Shown: positions 15,062 through 19,937 of the stretch, piece by piece
Position numbering within the stretch: position 1 is the first letter of the stretch
How the letters are laid out: each line of letters begins with the position of its first letter
From: Methanobacteriaceae archaeon
GTDB taxonomy: Archaea; Methanobacteriota; Methanobacteria; Methanobacteriales; Methanobacteriaceae
NCBI GenBank assembly: GCA_027318585.1
Contig: DAHVOW010000027.1
Location: 1 to 19,937, forward strand
Direction of reading: 5' to 3'
Length of the DNA: 19,937 nucleotides
The notes under the pieces: generated by a model
Seen by the model: the letters and a program-made list of their open reading frames with translations, nothing else
What the model was told of the DNA's origin: nothing
Database searches by the model: none
Translations under genes and position numbers: made by a program

Positions 15062-15523
15062 CTATTTTTTACTGCTAACCACCTTGTCGGTGAAGTAGAA
15101 ACCTATAATTAAAAGAACCACCGCCCAGAAGTTGTTAAAAAGGCCACTAACTATGTTAGCAGGTATCACCGAGACTGTGGCTTTCGTAGTGCTCAGCACA
15201 GTTTCAGCCTGTATCTGGTTGGCGAAGGCCAGACTGAAGAAGTAAACAGAGATAATGGAGATGGTCAGGGCCTTCCTAAATTCTCCATCCGCCAATTCCC
15301 AGTTATCGGTGATTAAGAATGTGCCGACCAGCATGGCAAAGAATGTTCCGAACCCCACGGTGCCCAGGCCCCAGTAGACGTTTCCACCACTGGCTGTTGA
15401 AAAACCAATCCAGATACTCACCAGAGAAAAAGATAGTATTATAGATAAGCCTAAAGCCTTTCTAAGATAATCTGTTCTGGTGTAAATGGTTTTGGAATAT
15501 TTGTCGACGTTATTTTTATTCAT
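15062..15523 (-). CDS. Unknown four-helix integral membrane protein
   Basis: I do not recognise this 153-aa protein. It has a polar, basic N-terminus (residues 1-22) and four hydrophobic segments at about 23-45, 51-71, 83-104 and 127-147. A polar loop TDNWELADGEFRKA lies between helices 2 and 3, and the C-terminus is basic. There are no cysteines or obvious catalytic motifs. An AGGTGGGT ribosome binding site (15531-15538) and a strong TATA box (15571-15580) show it has its own promoter. It converges on cadA with only 14 bases between the stop codons. A role in metal handling is possible from position but unsupported by sequence. Confidence 0.75.
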   Translation of the reverse strand: MNKNNVDKYSKTIYTRTDYLRKALGLSIILSFSLVSIWIGFSTASGGNVYWGLGTVGFGTFFAMLVGTFLITDNWELADGEFRKALTISIISVYFFSLAFANQIQAETVLSTTKATVSVIPANIVSGLFNNFWAVVLLIIGFYFTDKVVSSKK

Positions 15524-15570
15524 ACTTATAACCCACCTAATCGTACTTATTTAATAATTTATTATTTATT

Positions 15571-15580
15571 AATATATAAG
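15571..15580 (-). promoter_or_regulatory. TATA box of the four-helix membrane protein gene
   Basis: The minus-strand element is CTTATATATT. Transcription would start near 15550, giving a leader of about 27 nt with the AGGTGGGT ribosome binding site. The flanking 15541-15570 is almost entirely A/T. Confidence 0.55.
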
Positions 15581-15633
15581 TATGACATGGAGCTGAATGA
15601 CTTATCTTTAATTCTAGGAGGAATAGGGCAACA

Positions 15634-16143
15634 TCATTTTATATGGTCTGATCTTGAAAGGAAGATAATACGGCTTATCATTGAGGTAATAACCATCAAA
15701 ACCAGCACAATCAGCAGTATTTGTCTTACAAAGTCTTCTGTGAATAAAACAGATATAACAATCATCCCGGTGAGATATGAACCCAAATATTTACCTACCG
15801 GATCGTAAACTGGTTTTTTAATACTGGAAGTTGCTATAAATATGGCAAATATTAGAATAATAATTCCCAGCACCCAGTAAGGGTACCAACCTTGAATTAT
15901 AAAGGCTGTAAATGAGAAAATCACCAGGACAAAATCAGCAAGGACATCCAGATAGGCACCAATATTGGAGGTTGCATTAATCTTTCGGGCCAGGTAGCCA
16001 TCCAAAATATCAGTTCCTCCAGCAAAGAGTGCTATCAAAATAGAGAGTGTAAATTGTCCATTGATAAATGTGTGAAAGAATAGAGGAGCAGATATGAACC
16101 TTAAGCCAGTTACCATGGAAGGGATATAAGATTTTATATACAT
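15634..16143 (-). CDS. CDP-alcohol phosphatidyltransferase family protein
   Basis: This integral membrane enzyme of phospholipid head-group transfer uses a CDP-activated lipid (CDP-archaeol in archaea) and an alcohol. It carries the full family motif: DILDGYLAR (Asp45, Asp48, Gly49, Ala52, Arg53), then eight residues to Gly62, Asp66 and Asp70, which coordinate metal and the CDP group. Four to six hydrophobic segments follow. Which alcohol is used cannot be read. From ATG 16143 it has 169 aa and begins MYIKSYIPSMVTGLRF, a usual arrangement. An in-frame GTG at 16185, abutting the flavodoxin stop, would add 14 residues. That alternative cannot be excluded, because neither start has a clear ribosome binding site. 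It is the last gene of the MarR operon. Confidence 0.85.
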   Translation of the reverse strand: MYIKSYIPSMVTGLRFISAPLFFHTFINGQFTLSILIALFAGGTDILDGYLARKINATSNIGAYLDVLADFVLVIFSFTAFIIQGWYPYWVLGIIILIFAIFIATSSIKKPVYDPVGKYLGSYLTGMIVISVLFTEDFVRQILLIVLVLMVITSMISRIIFLSRSDHIK

Positions 16144-16185
16144 TTTAAAAAAAATTAGGGAGAGTAAGACCCCACAATTCACCAC

Positions 16186-16737
16186 CTATTCATTCTTTAA
16201 ACTTTCTGCTAGTCCCCGGGCCCAGGCCCTAATCTCGTCCCAGTTTCGGTAATCAATGGGTTTGCTGGTGTCGATTCCATGTTTTTCCAGGTCTTTTTTA
16301 ATGAACTTCATGGTGAAATTGTACATTAAACCGTGCTTTGCATCGGGGTCATATTTGCTCCCAAAAAGGCCGGTAGTTACTGGTTCATTTACCAGGTTCG
16401 TGGCTGCCACTTGGTCCAGGTATTTTTCCTGTCCTTCAGCTCGGTTTTTCTCCTCATTGGCTGCCCCACAGGTGACAAAAATGGCAACATCCCTACTGGC
16501 CAGTGCTTCTTTGTTTTCTTTCAGGAAGTTAAGGGATTTTTTGGTCCATTTTCCCATCTTTATTCCGCTTCCTACCACTACCAGTTGATAGGGGGAGATG
16601 TCGAAGTGCTTCAAACTCCGGGCATCCTTAACATCCACTTCAATTTCCTCACTTTCCATTACACGGGCTATTTCTTCTGATATTTCAGTGGCAGTGCCGT
16701 ATCTGGTCCCGTATACTATTAATACCTTCATGATCAT
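16186..16737 (-). CDS. Flavodoxin-domain protein
   Basis: This cytoplasmic FMN-binding protein has the phosphate-binding loop in VLIVYGTRYGTATEI at its N-terminus, then VVVGSGIKMGKW, and VAIFVTCGAANEEKN for the isoalloxazine loops. It resembles the HemG/FldA-like flavodoxin_5 group at about 183 aa. It may act as a flavin-dependent quinone or small-molecule reductase or an electron carrier. ATG 16737 overlaps the MarR stop codon by one base (TGATG), indicating coupled translation. Another in-frame ATG lies at 16731. Its place behind a MarR regulator fits an oxidative or redox-active compound response, which is an inference. Confidence 0.88.
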   Translation of the reverse strand: MIMKVLIVYGTRYGTATEISEEIARVMESEEIEVDVKDARSLKHFDISPYQLVVVGSGIKMGKWTKKSLNFLKENKEALASRDVAIFVTCGAANEEKNRAEGQEKYLDQVAATNLVNEPVTTGLFGSKYDPDAKHGLMYNFTMKFIKKDLEKHGIDTSKPIDYRNWDEIRAWARGLAESLKNE

Positions 16738-17240
16738 CAATTCCTTATTTTTTTGGCTTCTTGGTATAATTTTCCGGAGCTGTTCTCCAGTTTAGCCATA
16801 ATTTCAAATAAATCCTTTATCTCGCCATCGTTCAGTCCCTGGAATAGGGATTTTATTGATTTTATGTCATCCGGGGTTCTCTTATCCCAAAACTGAGAAC
16901 ATTCAGGAGTGACCTTTAAACGCAGGATACGTTTATTGGTCGGGTCACGTTCTATATTGAGAAATCCCCGGGCTTCCAGGCGAATAGCAAGTTGTTTTAC
17001 GTTCTGATGAGTTGTACTCATGGCATCGGCCACCTCTTGCATGGAGGGAGGACTCTGGAAGGCGTTGGCCAGAACAATCATCATCAACCACTGTTTGGTG
17101 GTGATGTGGTCACTAGCCAGGTCTTTACTGATGATGTACCCCCAGCGCTGCTGCACCAGAAATAAAGCCACTAGGATATATTTTTCCATTTCTAAACGTT
17201 CTCCGACATATTCCTGCTTGATCTGTTCTCCTTCTTTCAT
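16737..17240 (-). CDS. MarR-family transcriptional regulator
   Basis: This 167-aa winged-helix protein has a helix-turn-helix at about 65-90 (PSMQEVADAMSTTHQNVKQL) and a beta wing at about 93-112 (FLNIERDPTNKRILRLKV), flanked by dimerising helices. MarR dimers bind 16-20 bp palindromes and are released by ligands or oxidation. The single Cys in TPECSQFW could sense oxidation, but this is speculative. Its ATG shares a base with the stop of the upstream membrane protein gene (TAATG), and its own stop shares a base with the flavodoxin ATG, so it sits in the middle of a coupled operon. The two palindromes at 18102-18138 are its likely autoregulatory sites. Confidence 0.9.
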   Translation of the reverse strand: MKEGEQIKQEYVGERLEMEKYILVALFLVQQRWGYIISKDLASDHITTKQWLMMIVLANAFQSPPSMQEVADAMSTTHQNVKQLAIRLEARGFLNIERDPTNKRILRLKVTPECSQFWDKRTPDDIKSIKSLFQGLNDGEIKDLFEIMAKLENSSGKLYQEAKKIRN

Positions 17241-18085
17241 TATTTCCCGCTCACCATTGCCATTTTCTGTGATGGACCGGAGTCTGTCACTGTGCTATCT
17301 ATTTTATTATAGTACAATCCAGCAATTATAATTCCCCCCACCGTGGTTAGCACAAAGAATACGGCCTGGCCTAACACGATTTCCACCCCATTCTGGGCCA
17401 TGAAAAATATCATGGATAGGATGGCCGTCCCCAGGAGGGATATTTTAACGATCAAAATAGACATTAGCACATATCCCCAGGCCCGCCCCTTTAGAAGGAG
17501 AGTACCGGTTATAATGGCAACTGGAACCAGAACACCCAGATCCAGGGCCTGAACTACCAGGGTGGTGTATTTCTCCAGTATGGTCGGGACTGATCCGGAT
17601 AGCAAAGATCCGATGATGATGTTCAGCCACAGGAAGGCCAACATAACCGCCATGAATATGGTGAAGATCGCGGCCACCGTAGTGGTTTTTCCAGGTTTCA
17701 TGCTGTTTTTTAAGGTTTTGGCGTCCAGGGACATAAGTCCGTAGATGAAGGTGTATAGAGACAGACTGAAAAGTGCCACGTATACCAGGAAGAACTGGTT
17801 GTAGTTAGCCAAAAATGATAAGGAAGCATAAGTATATAAAAAGTAGAATATGCTCCCCATCCATATCATCTGGCCTCTGAGGGACTTTTTATGAATTAGA
17901 TATAATGATAGTAAGAGTAGAGGTAGAGCCACCAGTAGCGTGACCAGATCCTGACCCATGGCCTGGGCCCCCATGGAAATCGTTTCTTTAGAATAGAATC
18001 CCTTCCATAAAAGCCCGGATAACGTGGCAACAGCCGATAAGAGGGCTATCAATAGAGAATTTGCATATATTAGTTTAGTGTTCAT
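17240..18085 (-). CDS. Unknown multi-spanning membrane protein, first gene of the MarR operon
   Basis: I do not recognise this protein. It has about 281 residues and seven to eight hydrophobic segments. They include one after a basic N-terminus, one ending in LYLIHKKSLRG, then FYFLYTYASLSFL, VALFSLSLYTFIYG, a pair around AAIFTIFMAVMLAF, LVVQALDLGVLVPV, and two near the end. It has no signature motif of known transporters that I can see. The start is set at ATG 18085 because TGAGGT (18094-18099) lies 8 bases upstream. In-frame ATGs at 18091 and 18100 are too close to, or overlap, that site. Its stop is fused to the MarR start. A role as an efflux or redox-linked membrane component is only contextual. 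Confidence 0.78.
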   Translation of the reverse strand: MNTKLIYANSLLIALLSAVATLSGLLWKGFYSKETISMGAQAMGQDLVTLLVALPLLLLSLYLIHKKSLRGQMIWMGSIFYFLYTYASLSFLANYNQFFLVYVALFSLSLYTFIYGLMSLDAKTLKNSMKPGKTTTVAAIFTIFMAVMLAFLWLNIIIGSLLSGSVPTILEKYTTLVVQALDLGVLVPVAIITGTLLLKGRAWGYVLMSILIVKISLLGTAILSMIFFMAQNGVEIVLGQAVFFVLTTVGGIIIAGLYYNKIDSTVTDSGPSQKMAMVSGK

Positions 18086-18101
18086 TTTCATCGACCTCAT
18101 T

Positions 18102-18138
18102 GGTAATATATTACTTATTTAGGTAATATATTACCTAA
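18102..18138. promoter_or_regulatory. Twin palindromic operator and TATA box of the MarR operon
   Basis: Bases 18119-18138 form a perfect 20-bp palindrome with core GGTAATATATTACC. A second copy, with 13 of 14 core bases, is at 18102-18115. The two cores are exactly 20 bp apart. The A/T-rich core of the distal copy fits the minus-strand TATA box (about 18125-18133), which would start transcription near 18100, within the proximal copy. A bound regulator would therefore cover both TATA and start site. Confidence 0.75.
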
Positions 18139-18512
18139 TTGTGGGGGGCAGTATATAAAGGTTCGGTACGGAAACTCATCCTTTTTTTAAAATTACAAAA
18201 CAAGTCCTTAGCATGAATTTTTCTAAAAATCAAGTAAATATAAAATATTTTCGCTTTTAAACTCTTATCTTAAATTATTTTAATCAAATTCCACTTTTAA
18301 ATCTTTTACAGTTAAATTAACTTTAAATTAAGTTGATAATGAACCATCCGAAGACTTTATTCTGATATATCTCATTATAAATCCCCCCTAGTCAGCGAAT
18401 AAATTGACGAATAGGAGCACCCCGGAATAAGCCCTGATGATTCCGTTAAATAGAGCTTTAAATTAAAAACCAGACAAAAATTGAGTTTTATTTACGGATT
18501 TAAATCATAAAT
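18139..18512. other. A/T-rich intergenic stretch without genes
   Basis: I see no gene here. Several small inverted repeats occur: AGTTAA/TTAACT around 18310-18322, AACTT/AAGTT around 18319-18334, and CGGAAT/ATTCCG at 18423-18445, the last a possible hairpin. TGATGA at 18435-18440 resembles a C box, but no matching D box follows. Confidence 0.5.
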
Positions 18513-18520
18513 CTTATATA
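18513..18520 (+). promoter_or_regulatory. TATA box of the secreted coiled-coil protein gene
   Basis: CTTATATA is a near-consensus element. Transcription would start near 18543, within or next to a small hairpin (ACTAGG at 18533-18538, CCTAGT at 18548-18553), and the leader would be about 50 nt. Confidence 0.6.
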
Positions 18521-18594
18521 CGATCCAGATGTACTAGGTGTGCGGTCCCTAGTTTCACCTATCTTTTAAAACTATGGACCAGGAGGCGGTATAA

Positions 18595-19017
18595 ATGAGA
18601 AAAGAACTATTAGCAGTAGTATGTGTGCTTACCATGTTAGCAAGCACAGCACCCATATTTGCTGCTGGAACTAGCAATACAGTAGTATTAACATCCCAGC
18701 AGCAGGCTAAATTGGATACCATGGAGAGTCAGCTCACTGACCTGGTAGCCAAGATTCAAGGCCTGAAAACAACTTACAAAAACACCCGGGCCAAAGGACT
18801 ACTTCGGGCATTAACGCAGTTTGAAAAACAAGCCACGAGACTGAACACCACCATCACCAACTACGAGAAGAACCCCACTGCATCAGCCAACCGGAAAATA
18901 AGAACCTTCCAGTTTAAAACCAAACAGCTCCAGTGGAAAGTTGCCGTAGTAGAGAAAAACCTCAAAAAAATAAAGGCCAAAAAGACAAAATACGTTCCGA
19001 AAAAGTGTTCTAAATGA
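18595..19017 (+). CDS. Small secreted basic coiled-coil protein, function unknown
   Basis: This 140-aa protein begins with a clear Sec signal peptide: MRKE, a hydrophobic core LLAVVCVLTMLAS, and a cleavage region TAPIFAAG around residues 23-25. The mature part is helical with heptad-like spacing (KLDTMESQLTDLVAKIQGLK) and long Lys/Arg-rich amphipathic stretches. It ends KKTKYVPKKCSK with one cysteine near the C-terminus. The mature protein is strongly basic, so it may bind the cell surface, pseudomurein or nucleic acids. I do not know the family. The ribosome binding site AGGAGG (18581-18586) is 8 bases before the ATG, the TATA box is near-consensus, and a terminator follows, so it is a single-gene unit that is probably well expressed. 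Confidence 0.82.
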   Translation: MRKELLAVVCVLTMLASTAPIFAAGTSNTVVLTSQQQAKLDTMESQLTDLVAKIQGLKTTYKNTRAKGLLRALTQFEKQATRLNTTITNYEKNPTASANRKIRTFQFKTKQLQWKVAVVEKNLKKIKAKKTKYVPKKCSK

Positions 19018-19021
19018 TCTT

Positions 19022-19052
19022 AGGGTATCCCAACCCTCAACCTATTTTTTTT
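19022..19052 (+). terminator. Terminator of the secreted protein gene
   Basis: AGGGT (19022-19026) pairs with ACCCT (19033-19037) around a 6-base loop, followed after a few bases by eight T residues (19045-19052). It begins five bases after the stop codon. Confidence 0.6.
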
Positions 19053-19071
19053 AAATAACTTATTTTTCATC

Positions 19072-19701
19072 TCAGGGTCGGAGTGCCGGTTCCAGAAAGA
19101 GTGACAGATCTTCTAAAAATTTATCCCGAGAAATTTTTCTGGCTTCCAGAACCATTTGAGAAGTGAATTCAAGATTCAGTGCATTGATAGCCAGGGTATT
19201 AAGATAAATGGATATCTCCACCGGATCCAGATCCTTGCGAATGGTACCGTCCCGGATGCCAGTGATGATCGCTTCCACCATCAGTCTCCACATTCCAGTC
19301 CTCAAATCAACAAGTTCTACTGCATCCTCATTATCGCTCAACTGAAACCTTTCCGTTCCAGTGTAGCAGTATATGCGGAAGTAGTCGGGGTGTTCCTTGG
19401 AAAAACCATAAAGTGCCTGGATCATGGCTTTTACCTTATCATAACCATTAATATTTAGATTTGAACATTTAATATACATATTGTGCAATATTCTTACTCC
19501 GTAGAGGTTCACTGCAAAAAATAGTCCTTCTTTATTTTTAAAATAGTAATAGAGAAGGGCTTTGTTTACTTCTGCTTCCTGGGCAATTTCATCCATAGTT
19601 ACCCGGTCATAGCCCTTGGCAAAGAAAACCTTCTCTGCAGCCTTAATAATATCGTTACGACGCTTTTGTTTTTCCCGTTCCCTTCTGGAAGTGGCAGACA
19701 T
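19072..19701 (-). CDS. TetR/AcrR-family transcriptional regulator
   Basis: This 209-aa repressor-type protein has the TetR DNA-binding domain at about 13-62: IIKAAEKVFFAKGYDRVTM, DEIAQEAEVNKALLYYYF, KNKEGLFFAV. The C-terminal ligand-binding region is all-helical and has one predicted aromatic-rich segment (HPDYFRIYCYTGTERF). The ligand is unknown. AGGTGAG (19707-19713) is 5 bases before the ATG. It is divergent from a short plus-strand unit starting at 19863. The region between them holds a TATA box for each direction and an inverted repeat at 19810-19840 that is its likely operator. Confidence 0.92.
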   Translation of the reverse strand: MSATSRREREKQKRRNDIIKAAEKVFFAKGYDRVTMDEIAQEAEVNKALLYYYFKNKEGLFFAVNLYGVRILHNMYIKCSNLNINGYDKVKAMIQALYGFSKEHPDYFRIYCYTGTERFQLSDNEDAVELVDLRTGMWRLMVEAIITGIRDGTIRKDLDPVEISIYLNTLAINALNLEFTSQMVLEARKISRDKFLEDLSLFLEPALRP

Positions 19702-19758
19702 GGTAACTCACCTAATGAATGGTTAATATAATATCGGTGAGCCTTACTTAAAAATTAG

Positions 19759-19769
19759 TTTATAAATTA
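19759..19769 (-). promoter_or_regulatory. TATA box of the TetR gene
   Basis: Read on the minus strand, the A/T-rich element AATTTATAAAC would start transcription near 19738 and give a leader of about 37 nt with the AGGTGAG ribosome binding site. Confidence 0.45.
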
Positions 19770-19779
19770 GATGGAAAAA

Positions 19780-19787
19780 TTTATATG
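19780..19787 (+). promoter_or_regulatory. TATA box of the rightward unit divergent from TetR
   Basis: TTTATATG, preceded by a GAAAAA stretch that would serve as BRE, predicts a start near 19809, immediately before the inverted repeat at 19810-19840. Confidence 0.5.
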
Positions 19788-19809
19788 ATCTTAACTCCAA
19801 TTTAATTTT

Positions 19810-19840
19810 TAACCCATAGTTAAAAATTAACTTATGGTTA
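19810..19840. promoter_or_regulatory. Probable TetR operator
   Basis: This is a 31-bp interrupted inverted repeat. TAACC (19810-19814) matches GGTTA (19836-19840), and AGTTAA (18-23 of the 198xx block) matches TTAACT (27-32), with mismatched triplets between. It is centred just downstream of the predicted start of the rightward transcript, where a bound TetR dimer would block transcription. Confidence 0.5.
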
Positions 19841-19862
19841 AATTATGTGGAGGTGCCCTAAA

Positions 19863-19904
19863 ATGGCTGAAAAGAAATCACTTGTTGAGTACGCAGCCAG
19901 GTAA
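19863..19904 (+). CDS. 13-codon ORF at the window edge (leader peptide, or frameshifted gene start)
   Basis: A strong ribosome binding site (GGAGGTG, 19849-19855) precedes ATG 19863. The frame reads MAEKKSLVEYAAR and then stops at TAA 19902-19904. If one base were gained or lost near 19898, the reading would continue as KTGLAQQAQRQ to the window edge, so this may be a gene broken by a frameshift or sequence error. Otherwise it is a genuine micro-ORF, because the TATA box, operator and ribosome binding site all point at it. I do not recognise the peptide. Confidence 0.4.
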   Translation: MAEKKSLVEYAAR

Positions 19905-19908
19905 GACT

Positions 19909-19937
19909 GGTTTGGCGCAGCAAGCACAACGCCAACC
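19909..19937 (+). repeat. Hairpin after the 13-codon ORF
   Basis: GG and TTGGCG (19909-19910, 19912-19917) pair with CGCCAA and CC (19930-19937), with one bulged T and a 12-base loop. It starts four bases after the micro-ORF stop and runs to the window edge, so any T-run beyond it is not visible. Confidence 0.4.

Noticed and set aside
16256..16680. Plus-strand open frames opposite the flavodoxin gene
   Set aside because: They overlap a complete flavodoxin gene in a coupled operon and show no protein family features.
18423..18445. Possible C/D box RNA (TGATGA plus terminal CGGAAT/ATTCCG stem)
   Set aside because: The stem encloses the C box in the wrong arrangement and there is no D box CTGA at a suitable distance downstream.
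19707..19741. Inverted pair CTCACC / GGTGAG upstream of the TetR gene
   Set aside because: The left arm is simply the TetR ribosome binding site read on the plus strand, and the 23-base spacing makes chance likely.

Overview
The window looks like a mesophilic hydrogenotrophic methanogen of the Methanobacteriales, probably Methanobacterium. That rests on an archaeal type II GAPDH, the C-terminus of a topoisomerase VI A subunit, a Sep-tRNA:Cys-tRNA synthase (the methanogen indirect route to Cys-tRNA), a TIGR00288-type NYN protein, archaeal TATA boxes of the TTTATATA type about 26 nt before starts or leaders, and GGAGGTGA-type ribosome binding sites. The genus is an inference. There is no rRNA, IS element or CRISPR array.

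Layout. Positions 1-4329 are on the plus strand: the end of top6A with a terminator, gap (with a long inverted repeat upstream), then a compact group of SepCysS, an MBL-fold hydrolase and an SPL-like radical SAM protein. Positions 4326-9589 are on the minus strand: an apparently orphan TSPPY-type DNA methyltransferase, a class I SAM methyltransferase, an NYN ribonuclease-like protein, and a TrkH potassium channel flanked by two paralogous GyrI-like ligand-binding proteins. Positions 9803-15047 form a heavy-metal region on the plus strand: a CPH-type copper ATPase (CopB) with an isoprenylcysteine-methyltransferase-family membrane protein, then a minus-strand tRNA-Ser(CGA), then a cadC-cadA cadmium/zinc/lead sensor and pump pair. 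CadC matches bacterial CadC residue for residue at both metal sites, which suggests lateral transfer.

Positions 15062-18085 are on the minus strand: an unknown four-helix membrane protein, then an operon read leftward as membrane protein, MarR regulator, flavodoxin and CDP-alcohol phosphatidyltransferase. The first two junctions in this operon share a stop/start base, and the operon is preceded by a 20-bp perfect palindrome plus a second near-perfect copy exactly 20 bp away, overlapping its TATA element. The right end has a strongly signalled small secreted basic coiled-coil protein, and a TetR repressor divergent from a short translated-looking unit whose reading frame stops after 13 codons just before a hairpin at the window edge.

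The most unusual material is regulatory. It includes a perfect terminator-like hairpin inside the 5' coding region of SepCysS, the paired palindromes of the MarR operon, a TATA box enclosed in an inverted repeat at trkH, a CadC operator that includes the start codon of a probably leaderless mRNA, and the TetR-controlled mini-ORF with its hairpin. No clearly new multi-gene system could be proven. The MarR-flavodoxin-membrane-protein operon and the GyrI/TrkH/GyrI cluster are the best candidates for undescribed functional units.
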